DNA of 52,422 nt, from contig QMQQ01000001.1 in NCBI GenBank assembly GCA_003648985.1, positions 1-52,422 on the forward strand. Direction: 5' to 3'. The DNA comes from Candidatus Woesearchaeota archaeon. Its GTDB lineage: Archaea; Nanobdellota; Nanobdellia; Woesearchaeales; B54-G15. This document shows positions 27,443-34,496 of this stretch, in pieces. How positions within the stretch are numbered: position 1 is the first letter of the stretch; every line of letters starts with the position of its first letter. Made by a program: the position numbers and the translations under genes. The notes under the pieces are model-generated. The model searched no databases and was not told the DNA's origin. It saw only the letters and a program-made list of their open reading frames with translations.

Positions 27443-27846
27443 ATGAAGGAATAAGGTATTCAAAAAAGATAATGGATTTATTTTTGCATCCAAAGAATGT
27501 AGGTGAGCTAAAAGATGCTGATGGCGTTGGAAAAGTTGGCAGTGCTGTTTGCGGCGATGTAATGGTTATTTATATCAAAGTCGCTGAACAGGCTGGGAAA
27601 AAGATTATAATGGATACAAAGTTTAAAACGTTTGGTTGTGCTGCAGCTATTGCTTCGAGTTCGATGCTGACAGAGATGGTAAAAGGAAAAACACTCGAAG
27701 AAGCTGAAAAATTAACATGGAAAGATATTGAGAAGGCTCTTGATGGTTTACCTTTAGTAAAAACGCACTGTGCTGTGCTTGCTATTGATGCTTTAAAAGC
27801 CGCGATAAAAGATTACAAGCAAAAGTTAAAAGGTGAAAAAGAATGA
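27439..27846 (+). CDS. iscU: Fe-S cluster scaffold IscU
   Basis: 135 residues of the IscU/NifU N-terminal scaffold. Its three ligand Cys are present: C38 (GSAVCGD, with the assembly Asp D40), C67 (KTFGCAAAIASSS) and C111 (KTHCAVLA). It receives persulfide from IscS and builds the cluster. A 4-bp overlap follows iscS and another 4-bp overlap leads into a small membrane protein. No HscA/HscB or ferredoxin gene follows. Confidence 0.95.
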   Translation: MNEGIRYSKKIMDLFLHPKNVGELKDADGVGKVGSAVCGDVMVIYIKVAEQAGKKIIMDTKFKTFGCAAAIASSSMLTEMVKGKTLEEAEKLTWKDIEKALDGLPLVKTHCAVLAIDALKAAIKDYKQKLKGEKE

Positions 27847-28205
27847 TTTTTTGCTTGCCGTGTCTCGCTTTGCTTATTTACTTTTGCATTGCAGGGATAT
27901 TTGTTCCGAGATACAGGAGTTATATTAAAGAAGGTTGGAAGTGTTTTTTGGATAAGCTAAGAGGAAAACTTTGTTCTGTTTCTTTTGATAACAGAATGCG
28001 GATTGCGCTGAGCATGTGGTTAACCAGAAAAGGTTTTGTAAGACTTGGAAGATTTTTTCATAATGAGAAAAATTTCAATCTTGTATTGACAATAACGGTT
28101 GTTGTATTTACAATCGTATCGATTTATCTTTTTGTTTTGATGATAAAATTTTTAGTAGCTTCGCCATGCGCAGAAGAAGCAGGAAAATGCGTGTTTAAGA
28201 TTTAA
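27843..28205 (+). CDS. Small Cys-containing membrane protein in isc operon
   Basis: 120 residues with an N-terminal hydrophobic segment (MIFCLPCLALLIYFCIAGIF, containing CLPC) and a second span (about 79-105). A basic loop lies between them and Cys occur near the C-terminus (SPCAEEAGKC). It overlaps iscU by 4 bp, so it is expressed with the Fe-S genes. Family unrecognised. The CxxC at the membrane face could be redox-active or bind metal, which is speculative. Confidence 0.6.
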   Translation: MIFCLPCLALLIYFCIAGIFVPRYRSYIKEGWKCFLDKLRGKLCSVSFDNRMRIALSMWLTRKGFVRLGRFFHNEKNFNLVLTITVVVFTIVSIYLFVLMIKFLVASPCAEEAGKCVFKI

Positions 28206-28229
28206 GCATGTAAAAAAATTAACTTTTAC

Positions 28230-28475
28230 TCATATATTTTCTATAAACAAGCCAAACGAGAAGGAACCTATTAATCCAAAGAAAAATCCAACAAGAAAAG
28301 CCGATGTTCCTTTTTTCTTTGCTTTTATAGCCCACTGGTAACATTTCCACCCGCAGAGCCATCCAACGATGTTCCCTAAAATTGCCCTAAAGGAACCCAC
28401 ACCAAACATGGCTCCTGTAATAATGATTGCTGAGATTAAGGCCCAGCTAGAAATAGTATTTTTACGTCGTGGCAT
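28230..28475 (-). CDS. Small Gly-rich membrane protein
   Basis: 81 residues, with two or three hydrophobic segments rich in Gly (ALISAIIITGAMFGVGSF and AFLVGFFFGLIGSFSFGLF). A short basic loop and WLCGWKC lie between. It resembles glycine-zipper-type small membrane proteins, but I cannot name a family. It converges with the isc operon. Confidence 0.5.
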   Translation of the reverse strand: MPRRKNTISSWALISAIIITGAMFGVGSFRAILGNIVGWLCGWKCYQWAIKAKKKGTSAFLVGFFFGLIGSFSFGLFIENI

Positions 28476-28476
28476 T

Positions 28477-28593
28477 TTACTTAGCTCTTTGTCTTTGTTG
28501 CTTTCTTCTTCTCTTTTCTTTTTTCATTCGTTTTCTTTGCCATTTCCAGCGCATTTGCCAGCGCTTTTTCCATCGACGTGATGAGCGTTTCAT
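28477..28593 (-). CDS. Possible very small basic ORF, frame uncertain
   Basis: Two overlapping frames are open. One starts at the ATG at 28593 (38 residues, almost all Arg/Lys/Gln/Trp, ending at 28477). The other starts at 28573 (30 residues, MEKALANALEMAKKTNEKRK onward, ending at 28481). A minus-strand TATA-like ATTTTTATAC at 28621-28630 would start transcription near 28600. The second frame looks more protein-like, while the first is better placed for a leaderless mRNA. Neither is secure. Confidence 0.25.
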   Translation of the reverse strand: MKRSSRRWKKRWQMRWKWQRKRMKKEKRRRKQQRQRAK

Positions 28594-28716
28594 TGTTTTC
28601 ACTTTTCGACTTTTGGGAGAGTATAAAAATTTTTTGAAATTATAAAGTAAGTAGACAGTTGATAAGATTGCTTTTATACCTTGATGGAACTTACGTTTTG
28701 TTGCTAGCGAGTGCCC

Positions 28717-29058
28717 TCACAAAAATTTGGCAAACTCTTCTTCATCAATTTTAGCTAGTTTTAGAATTCCCTTTAACGTACCTATAGGAACAACAGCCCC
28801 AACTTTACCTTCTTTTGTCGTTCTAACAAGCCTAACATAAGAACCCCTTCGTCCGCTTATCCTAGCCACCTCAAACGTGGTTAACCAAGTTCTTCTCTTT
28901 TCCTCTAGAGGAAATTCTTCCAAATAAAGTTCAGTTGCTTCTTTTAAGTTTACTATTGCTTCTTCAATAGTCCGTCCTTGACTAACTGTTCCCACCTCAG
29001 GACATTCTGCCACATACATATCTTCTTCTTTATGAATAACAGCAGTGAATGTTCCCAT
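28717..29058 (-). CDS. HicB-HicA fusion protein with lost toxin active site
   Basis: 113 residues from the ATG at 29058, which has AGGTGG 5 nt upstream. Residues 1-50 are a HicB partial RNase H-fold antitoxin (FTAVIHKEEDMYVAECPE ... AIVNLKEATELYLEEFP). Residues 66-113 match the C-terminal part of HicA (RGSYVRLVR ... VVPIGTLKGILKLAKIDEEEF). In HicA the catalytic His lies in a GSH motif; here it is GSY (Y74), and the second His after VP is also missing. The first helix of HicA is shortened. I infer a fused, catalytically dead regulator. No separate hicA is adjacent. Confidence 0.65.
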   Translation of the reverse strand: MGTFTAVIHKEEDMYVAECPEVGTVSQGRTIEEAIVNLKEATELYLEEFPLEEKRRTWLTTFEVARISGRRGSYVRLVRTTKEGKVGAVVPIGTLKGILKLAKIDEEEFAKFL

Positions 29059-29119
29059 CAATACCACCTAAATAATCGGAGTACTTTTAGGTATTTAAAA
29101 TTTCGCTTATTTAGTTTAA

Positions 29120-29194
29120 TGCCCCGGGCGGGATTTGAACCCGCGTCCCAGCCTCGAAAGGGCTGGATGATTGTCCGGGCTACACCACCGGGGC
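29120..29194 (-). tRNA. tRNA-Glu(UUC)
   Basis: 75 nt. Acceptor GCCCCGG/CCGGGGC, discriminator A. Anticodon stem CCAGC/GCTGG with loop CTTTCGA gives TTC. T-arm GCGGG-TTCAAAT-CCCGC. No intron. Last of four tRNAs on this strand. Confidence 0.95.
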
Positions 29195-29264
29195 TTTTCA
29201 GAGAAACAAGATGCTGGATTTTAAAAATTATCGGTTGGTTTAAAGTCAAAGAAGAAAAAAATGA

Positions 29265-29370
29265 TGGGCCCGCGGGGATTTGAACCCCGGACCTCCGGTT
29301 AGCCTAGACCCCTCTGTATAGAGCACGGCCATATAAGACCGGCGCTCTAACCAGGCTAAGCTACGGGCCC
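29265..29370 (-). tRNA. tRNA-Ile(UAU) with canonical intron
   Basis: 106 nt including a 31-nt intron (29301-29331) at 37/38. Acceptor GGGCCCG/CGGGCCC, discriminator A. Anticodon stem CCGGT/ACCGG with loop CTTATA-A gives anticodon TAT, reading AUA. The intron forms a bulge-helix-bulge with central helix CTTA/TAGG, bulges TAT and CTA, and inner pairs GGCC/GGTC. The body matches archaeal tRNA-Ile. Most archaea read AUA with an agmatidine-modified CAU anticodon, so this UAU species is unusual. Confidence 0.9.
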
Positions 29371-29377
29371 AGTTAGA

Positions 29378-29448
29378 TGCGGCGGCCGGGATTCGAACCC
29401 GGGTCTCAGCCGTGGCAGGGCTGAATTATACCACTAAACCACCGCCGC
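29378..29448 (-). tRNA. tRNA-Gly(GCC)
   Basis: 71 nt, no intron. Acceptor GCGGCGG/CCGCCGC, discriminator A. Anticodon loop CTGCCAC gives GCC. T-arm CCGGG-TTCGAAT-CCCGG. Confidence 0.95.
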
Positions 29449-29470
29449 ATTTTTGATGCTATGTTGCTGA

Positions 29471-29543
29471 TGGGCCCGGCCGGAATCGAACCGGCGACCT
29501 CCGCCTTGTAAGGGCGACGTCATAGCCACTAGACTACGGGCCC
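29471..29543 (-). tRNA. tRNA-Val(UAC)
   Basis: 73 nt, no intron. Acceptor GGGCCCG/CGGGCCC, discriminator A. Anticodon loop CTTACAA gives TAC. First of the four-tRNA cluster; a minus-strand TATA element GTTTAAATAA at 29571-29580 fits its promoter. Confidence 0.95.
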
Positions 29544-29570
29544 TAATCTGCTGAAAGAATTCTAATGTTT

Positions 29571-29580
29571 TTATTTAAAC
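29571..29580 (-). promoter_or_regulatory. Probable TATA box of tRNA cluster
   Basis: GTTTAAATAA on the minus strand. Initiation about 25 nt downstream would fall near 29549, six nt before mature tRNA-Val. scpA diverges from the same region. Confidence 0.45.
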
Positions 29581-29626
29581 TTTTTCATAGGAACATTTTT
29601 ATTCTCTTTTTGTTTCGCTAAGGCGT

Positions 29627-30388
29627 ATGAGCAAAGCTCAGCAAGAATTGATCAACCTAATCTTTGATAGAGATGATGTAAGTTGGCAGAGCATGTTGTA
29701 TGAGCTCGTAAGAACAGAGAAGATGAATCCCTGGGATATAGATATAGCTATCCTTACAAACAGATTTTTTGAACTAATTAAAACATTGAAAGAAATGGAT
29801 TTCAGGATAAGTGGAAAAGTATTGCTTGCTGCTGCTATTCTGCTCAAGCTGAAATCTGTTTATTTGATTAAAAAGGATATAGAAGAGTTTGATAGTCTAT
29901 TTGCTGAGCCAGAAGAAGAAGCATTATTCGAGGACGACTATAATGAAATTTCAGCAGAAAGAGAACGCTATAAAGGATTGCCCTTACCGCCAAGATTGCC
30001 GCAGCTAAGAAAAAGAAAAGTAAGCATTTATGAGTTGATTGATGCATTGCAAAAAGCAATGGAAGTAAAGCGAAGAAGAATCCTTAGAGAGCTGCCTCCT
30101 CCTGCAGATGTGCCAGTTCCAAAAAAAAGCTTTAATGTTACCGATGCAATAAAAAAACTATACGAAAGGATTATTTCCTTTTTTAATCTCGGAAGAAAAA
30201 TAACATTCTCTGTTCTTTGCCCGTCAAAAGAAAAGGAAGATAAAGTTTATACATTTATTCCATTGCTTCATTTAGCCAATCAAAGAAAGATTGACATTGA
30301 ACAGAAAGAACCTTTTGGAGAAATTGAAATCTATCTTAGAACTGCAAAAGCGCTTAGTGAAAAGGCATTAAAGGAACAAACTTTTTAA
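29627..30388 (+). CDS. scpA: Segregation and condensation protein A (kleisin)
   Basis: The kleisin that bridges SMC heads in the condensin-like complex. The 253 residues show the ScpA N-terminal pattern (LIFDRDDVSWQSMLYELVRTEKMNPWDIDI), ISGKVLLAAAILLKLKSVYL, an acidic linker, and a C-terminal winged-helix-like part ending with FGEIEIYLRTA. scpB and smc are not in the window. It runs with the downstream prefoldin and ftsY genes; the gap to prefoldin is 24 bp with a TATA-like TTTTTAAAC. Confidence 0.88.
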   Translation: MSKAQQELINLIFDRDDVSWQSMLYELVRTEKMNPWDIDIAILTNRFFELIKTLKEMDFRISGKVLLAAAILLKLKSVYLIKKDIEEFDSLFAEPEEEALFEDDYNEISAERERYKGLPLPPRLPQLRKRKVSIYELIDALQKAMEVKRRRILRELPPPADVPVPKKSFNVTDAIKKLYERIISFFNLGRKITFSVLCPSKEKEDKVYTFIPLLHLANQRKIDIEQKEPFGEIEIYLRTAKALSEKALKEQTF

Positions 30389-30412
30389 ACAAACAGGTTG
30401 TTGTCTTGGAAT

Positions 30413-30841
30413 ATGGCAAAGGAAAAAGAAAAAGCAAAAAAAGAACTTCAAGAGAAATACATAGAATTGCAATTATTAAATCAGCATGCTCAGGAAATCC
30501 AAAAACAAATGCAAGTAGTTGAAATGCAGCTTACAAAACTGCTTTCAGCAAAAGAAGCTGTTAGCGGACTTGAAAATACAAAGATAGGAAGTGAGCTGTA
30601 TGTTCAACTTGCCCCTGGAATTTTTGTTAAAGGCGAGTTAAAGGAAAATAAAGAAGTTCAGGTAAGTGTCGGCGGCAACGTCGTTGTGCCGAAATCTATA
30701 AACGAAGCAAAAGAACTCATTGATAGACAAATAAAAGAGTTGGAAAAATTTCAGGAACAGTTGAATGCAGAATTGCAGGCAACAGCGCAAAAAGCAGTTG
30801 AAGTTGAAAAAACAATGGAAGCTCTTTCTAAAAATGTTTAG
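30413..30841 (+). CDS. pfdA: Prefoldin subunit alpha
   Basis: A coiled-coil chaperone subunit. The 142 residues from the ATG at 30413 have two long amphipathic helices flanking a beta-hairpin region (IGSELYVQLAPGIFVKGEL ... VQVSVGGNVVVPKSI), typical of the alpha subunit. A TTG at 30398 would extend it by five residues; the TATA spacing favours the ATG. Its stop lies inside the first codons of ftsY (8-bp overlap). The prefoldin-FtsY neighbourhood is conserved in many archaea. Confidence 0.92.
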   Translation: MAKEKEKAKKELQEKYIELQLLNQHAQEIQKQMQVVEMQLTKLLSAKEAVSGLENTKIGSELYVQLAPGIFVKGELKENKEVQVSVGGNVVVPKSINEAKELIDRQIKELEKFQEQLNAELQATAQKAVEVEKTMEALSKNV

Positions 30842-31811
30842 ATTTCTTAAAGAAAAACTCAAAAAAGCACTTGGCAGGATAAGTGAAAAAGTTGAAGAAG
30901 AGGAAGAAAAGAAAAAAGAAAAGGAAGTAAAGCGAGGGATAGTAGAAAAGATTAAAGCAAAAATTACAAAGAAAAAAATAAGTGAAGAATTATTTGAACG
31001 CTTGTTCTGGGATTTGGAGCTTTCTCTTCTCGAAAACAATACAGCTGTTGAAATTATTCAAGAGCTTAGGGAAAAGCTACGAAAGGAATTAGTCGGACGT
31101 GAAGTGAGCAGGAGCGAATTAAAATATATTATTCTTAACGCATTAAAAGACGAAATAAGTTCTGTTATAAAGGGTATTGATTTGGTTGAACTAATTAAAG
31201 AAAAGTTACAAAAGAAAAAACCATGCGTTATTTGTTTCTTTGGCGTTAATGGCAGTGGAAAAACAACAACCATAGCTAAAATAGCAAATTTGCTAAAGAA
31301 AAATGGATTGAGTGTTGTTCTTGCAGCTTCTGACACTTTTAGGGCTGCTGCTATTGATCAGTTAGAAGAGCATGCAAATCGGCTTGGTGTTAAGCTTATA
31401 AAACATCGTTATGGTGCTGATGCTGCTGCTGTCGCCTTTGATGCAATAAAACATGCTGAAGCAAAGGGTATAGATGTTGTGCTAATTGACACAGCAGGAA
31501 GAATGCATAGTGATGTAAATTTAATGGATGAAATGAAAAAGATTGTTAGGGTTGCGAAACCTGAGCTAAAAGTGTTTGTTGGTGAAAGCATAGTTGGAAA
31601 TGATTGCGTTGAACAAGCAAGAAGATTTGACCAAGCTGTTGGTATTGATGCTGTTATCTTAACAAAAGCGGATGTAGATGAAAAAGGTGGTGCTATTGTT
31701 TCGATAAGCAAGGTTGTTGGAAAGCCAATAGCTTTTCTTGGTATTGGACAAGGTTATGATGATTTAATAAAAGTAAATAAAGAGAGCATACTTCGTTCTG
31801 TCGGGATTTAA
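30834..31811 (+). CDS. ftsY: SRP receptor GTPase FtsY
   Basis: The receptor that docks SRP-ribosome complexes at the membrane. The 325 residues comprise a charged A region (1-45, Lys/Glu), the N domain, and a G domain with P-loop GVNGSGKTT (137-145), DTFRAAAIDQLE and DTAGR, ending with the FLGIGQGYDDL motif typical of FtsY. The start ATG overlaps the prefoldin stop, so translation is coupled. The length is normal for an archaeal FtsY with a short A region. Confidence 0.96.
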   Translation: MFRFLKEKLKKALGRISEKVEEEEEKKKEKEVKRGIVEKIKAKITKKKISEELFERLFWDLELSLLENNTAVEIIQELREKLRKELVGREVSRSELKYIILNALKDEISSVIKGIDLVELIKEKLQKKKPCVICFFGVNGSGKTTTIAKIANLLKKNGLSVVLAASDTFRAAAIDQLEEHANRLGVKLIKHRYGADAAAVAFDAIKHAEAKGIDVVLIDTAGRMHSDVNLMDEMKKIVRVAKPELKVFVGESIVGNDCVEQARRFDQAVGIDAVILTKADVDEKGGAIVSISKVVGKPIAFLGIGQGYDDLIKVNKESILRSVGI

Positions 31812-31860
31812 TGGCTAGTCTAAGAAAAATTTATTAAGAAAGAAAAGTGTCGATCTTAAA

Positions 31861-32076
31861 ATGGAAATTAGCTATGATAAAGAAGCAGATGCGATGTATA
31901 TAGAATTCCGTAAAGGTAAATTCGCTAAAAATAAAAAGATAGATGACTTTACAATCATAGATCTGGATGCTGAAGGAAATATTTTGGGTATTGAACTTCT
32001 TGAAGTGAGCAAAAGGATACCGATCGAATCTCTTACAGAAATACATGTAAAAAATTTGCTTACAGTTGCACGATAA
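31861..32076 (+). CDS. DUF2283 family protein
   Basis: 71 residues matching the DUF2283 pattern: an N-terminal ISYDKEADAMYIEF strand pair, a central DFTIIDLDAEGNILGIELLEVS, and a short C-terminal helix. These small proteins are widespread in bacteria and archaea, often near toxin-antitoxin or mobile regions, and their function is unknown. It is a single gene with its own AT-rich upstream region. Confidence 0.8.
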   Translation: MEISYDKEADAMYIEFRKGKFAKNKKIDDFTIIDLDAEGNILGIELLEVSKRIPIESLTEIHVKNLLTVAR

Positions 32077-32086
32077 AACAGATCTT

Positions 32087-32191
32087 CTATAAATGGGGCC
32101 ACGGTCAAATCCTAATTAAAAATATATTTTCTGTTTTTTAGTATTCTAGGTACTGTCTTGTTCAGAGGATTTGACCAACGCTATAAATGGG
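32087..32191. repeat. Inverted repeat nested in direct repeats (mini-element-like)
   Basis: An 11-bp direct repeat CTATAAATGGG occurs at 32087-32097 and 32181-32191. Just inside it a 10-bp inverted repeat GGTCAAATCC / GGATTTGACC lies at 32103-32112 and 32167-32176, enclosing 54 AT-rich bp with no gene. The layout resembles a tiny terminal-inverted-repeat element with duplicated flanks, or a structured RNA of about 74 nt. Confidence 0.45.
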
Positions 32192-32244
32192 AAAGTTTTT
32201 TAAACGGAAGTTGCTTTTCTGCTGTAAAAGAGAGGTGAAACAGA

Positions 32245-32841
32245 ATGAAATTGATAACAAAGCCTGGCGATGCGCTTAAGGCAATGAAGAAAGAAAAGAA
32301 CTTAAATAAGTCGATAGGAATTCTTGCCATAGCAGGGATCTTGTTTGGAATTTCTGTGTTAATAAGCGGAACAAGTTTAGCGAATTTAGTGCCGCAAGTA
32401 CAAGCTTGGATGACAGGAACATACTGGGCTGCATTGATCACATTCTTGTTTGTGTTTGTCGGAGGTCTTTTCCTCGGGTGGTTAGTAAAAATTGTAATGA
32501 CGACCCTTGGCTGTAAAGGAACTTATTTTGAGGGATTAACAGCAATAGCATATCCAGCATTTATGCTTTCAGTAGCAGGGATTATTTCAGCTTTAGTGAA
32601 TTATATTCCATACGTTGGTAGCATATTGGCTTTCTTGGTAACAGTAGTCTTAGCTTGTGTCGCTTTTGCATTGACTTACAGGACAATAAAGGAATTGTTT
32701 GGTACTGATGTTATAACAGCATTTATTGGAGTGTTGATAGTATGGTCTGCAGTTGCTGCTGCTGGTGCTGCAACAATTCCAGGAATAATGTTAGCAGTAG
32801 GAAAGATTCCATTCATAGCAAAAGTTCCTGGCTTGGTTTAA
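32245..32841 (+). CDS. Yip1-domain membrane protein
   Basis: 198 residues with five hydrophobic segments. The N-terminal PGDALKAMKKEKNLNKSI, the LGCKGTYFEGLTAIAYPAFML segment and ALTYRTIKELFG match the prokaryotic Yip1/YIF1-like family. Their role in prokaryotes is unknown. GAGGTGA lies before the ATG. The next small membrane protein follows 26 bp downstream. Confidence 0.75.
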   Translation: MKLITKPGDALKAMKKEKNLNKSIGILAIAGILFGISVLISGTSLANLVPQVQAWMTGTYWAALITFLFVFVGGLFLGWLVKIVMTTLGCKGTYFEGLTAIAYPAFMLSVAGIISALVNYIPYVGSILAFLVTVVLACVAFALTYRTIKELFGTDVITAFIGVLIVWSAVAAAGAATIPGIMLAVGKIPFIAKVPGLV

Positions 32842-32867
32842 ACCTTTTCTTTTTTTATTTTTTTAAA

Positions 32868-33188
32868 ATGAAAGAGATTGGTTATTATATTGGTGTTGTT
32901 GGATGTGCTGTAGTTCTTCTTTTTGGAATAGCAAGCATAATCTACGGTGTTTTGCAACCAGCTGAATTCAAGCAGTGGGGAACATATTACGGTATTTGGG
33001 GAATTGGTTGTGCTATTTTTGGATTTATGGGTTTGAGAATGACGAAAAGAAAAGCAAAAAGTTACAAAGTTGCAGGAAACCTGTTGCTGTTGATTTTTGG
33101 AATCGGCAGCGCAATAACAATGATCAGTATGTTTATCGGTCCTGCTTTAATGATTATCAGCGCGATAATTGGTTTTAAGTACAGTTAG
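32868..33188 (+). CDS. Small membrane protein
   Basis: 106 residues from the ATG at 32868, with four hydrophobic spans separated by a short basic loop (MTKRKAKSYK). No motif is recognised. Orientation and close spacing suggest co-transcription with the Yip1-like gene. It converges with the helicase fragment, leaving 8 bp between their ends. Confidence 0.55.
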   Translation: MKEIGYYIGVVGCAVVLLFGIASIIYGVLQPAEFKQWGTYYGIWGIGCAIFGFMGLRMTKRKAKSYKVAGNLLLLIFGIGSAITMISMFIGPALMIISAIIGFKYS

Positions 33189-33196
33189 GAACAGGC

Positions 33197-33862
33197 TTAT
33201 GGAAATATAATTTTGTTATTGTAGAAAACTCCTTTTTTTAGCTTAACAGGTCGCCATTCGTCAAGAATTAATTCTGCTTTTAACCATGATGCAAGCTTTT
33301 TTGGATTTCCTATTGTTGCACTTAGTGCTATTAAATGTAAGTTAGGCAGTAAACGTTGAAGGATTGTTATCAGAATTTCAAGTGTTGGTCCTCTTCCAAC
33401 ATCGTTTAAAAGGTGGATTTCATCTATTATTGCAATGCCTATTTTTCTGAGCCATGGAGCATGATGCCTGATGAGGGAATCGAATTTTTCTGCTGTGCAT
33501 ACAATTAAGTCGTATTTATCAAGATAGGGATCTGCTGAATCAAGATTGCCGATTGATAAAGTGATTTTACAAAGATGAGCATATCTGTGCGTAAATAGAT
33601 CATACTTTTCATTTGCTAATGCTTTTAATGGCACAATATAAATTGCTTTTTTTCTATGCTCTAAGATTTCTTTTAGCATTGCTAGTTCAGCAACGAGTGT
33701 TTTTCCGCTTGCTGTAGGCGTGCATACGAGAAGATTTTTTCTTTTAAGCAAACCAGCTTTGATTGATTTTTCCTGACATGGAGTAAGCTTTTTTATTCCT
33801 TCTTTTTCAAGAACCGCAAAAAGTTCTTCTGGAATTTCTTTTCTTATGTCTTTTAGGAGCAT
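33197..33862 (-). CDS. Truncated Hel308/Ski2-type helicase (RecA1 domain only)
   Basis: 221 residues containing the first RecA domain of a superfamily 2 helicase: a Q-motif-like LTPCQEKSI, motif I TPTASGKT (48-55), VPLKALANEKY (motif Ia), DEIH (147-150), and motif III ALSATIGN with SAT at 181-183. Hel308 enzymes run to about 700 residues with a second RecA domain, a winged helix and a ratchet domain, all missing here. The frame stops soon after the WRPVKLKKGVFY segment that leads to domain 2. Alone it should not unwind DNA. It may be a pseudogene or a stand-alone regulatory fragment; the frame itself is undamaged. Confidence 0.8.
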   Translation of the reverse strand: MLLKDIRKEIPEELFAVLEKEGIKKLTPCQEKSIKAGLLKRKNLLVCTPTASGKTLVAELAMLKEILEHRKKAIYIVPLKALANEKYDLFTHRYAHLCKITLSIGNLDSADPYLDKYDLIVCTAEKFDSLIRHHAPWLRKIGIAIIDEIHLLNDVGRGPTLEILITILQRLLPNLHLIALSATIGNPKKLASWLKAELILDEWRPVKLKKGVFYNNKIIFP

Positions 33863-33982
33863 TGTGCTGTTAATTTTTTCTGTTTATTTAAATTTTATAT
33901 ATCTCTGCGGCATTCTAAAATCAAAAAAATAAGGCGACTAGGAGAGAAATGTTTAAAAGCGGAGTATGTTTGAATTATAAAT

Positions 33983-34495
33983 ATGAAACAAAAACTATAT
34001 GATAAAGGAAAAGAAAAATATTCTTTAGCAAGTGCTGTTGGGCAGAACTTGTTTTTTGTGATTTACTTCGCAGTTGCCTTCATCGGAATGTCTTTCTTAC
34101 AAATCAACAACATTCCTATAGCTTCAATCATTTACGTCGCTTTTATAGGAGTAATGTTGATTTTTGTTTTGAGAAAGCATCTATGCACACATTGTTTTTA
34201 CTATGGGAAAATTTGCAATACTGGATGGGGAAAATTAGCAGCATGTTTATTCAAGAAAAATTCTGGCAATTACGAACTTGGTGGAAAACTTGCCAGTATA
34301 ACATGGATGTTGGCAATGTTTTTTCCGATTATTGGAATGGTTATTGCTTTGATATTAAACTGGTTTTCAATAACCATTACTCTGCTATTAGGAGCATTCA
34401 TTATTCTTAGTGTTGTAAATTTCTCTATTCATAAAAAATCATGTGTAAAATGTAAGATGAGGTTTGTATGTCCTGGAAGCATAGCAAAGCAATAG
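33983..34495 (+). CDS. Cys-rich membrane protein
   Basis: 170 residues with four hydrophobic spans and two Cys-rich loops: CTHCFYYGKICNTGWGKLAAC and CVKCKMRFVCPGS. The even spacing of CxxC motifs suggests metal or Fe-S binding at the membrane face. Similar proteins occur in methanogens and other archaea without known function. A TATA-like TGTTTAAAAG lies about 25-30 nt upstream. The methyltransferase-like gene starts 1 bp after its stop. Confidence 0.6.
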   Translation: MKQKLYDKGKEKYSLASAVGQNLFFVIYFAVAFIGMSFLQINNIPIASIIYVAFIGVMLIFVLRKHLCTHCFYYGKICNTGWGKLAACLFKKNSGNYELGGKLASITWMLAMFFPIIGMVIALILNWFSITITLLLGAFIILSVVNFSIHKKSCVKCKMRFVCPGSIAKQ

Positions 34496-34496
34496 T

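Noticed and set aside
29058..29283. Protein frames spanning tRNA-Glu
   Set aside because: Both strands are open by chance across the tRNA; no protein-like features.
30765..30833. Longer N-terminus for FtsY starting at 30765
   Set aside because: It would overlap the prefoldin gene by 77 bp; the ATG at 30834 starts a normal FtsY A region.
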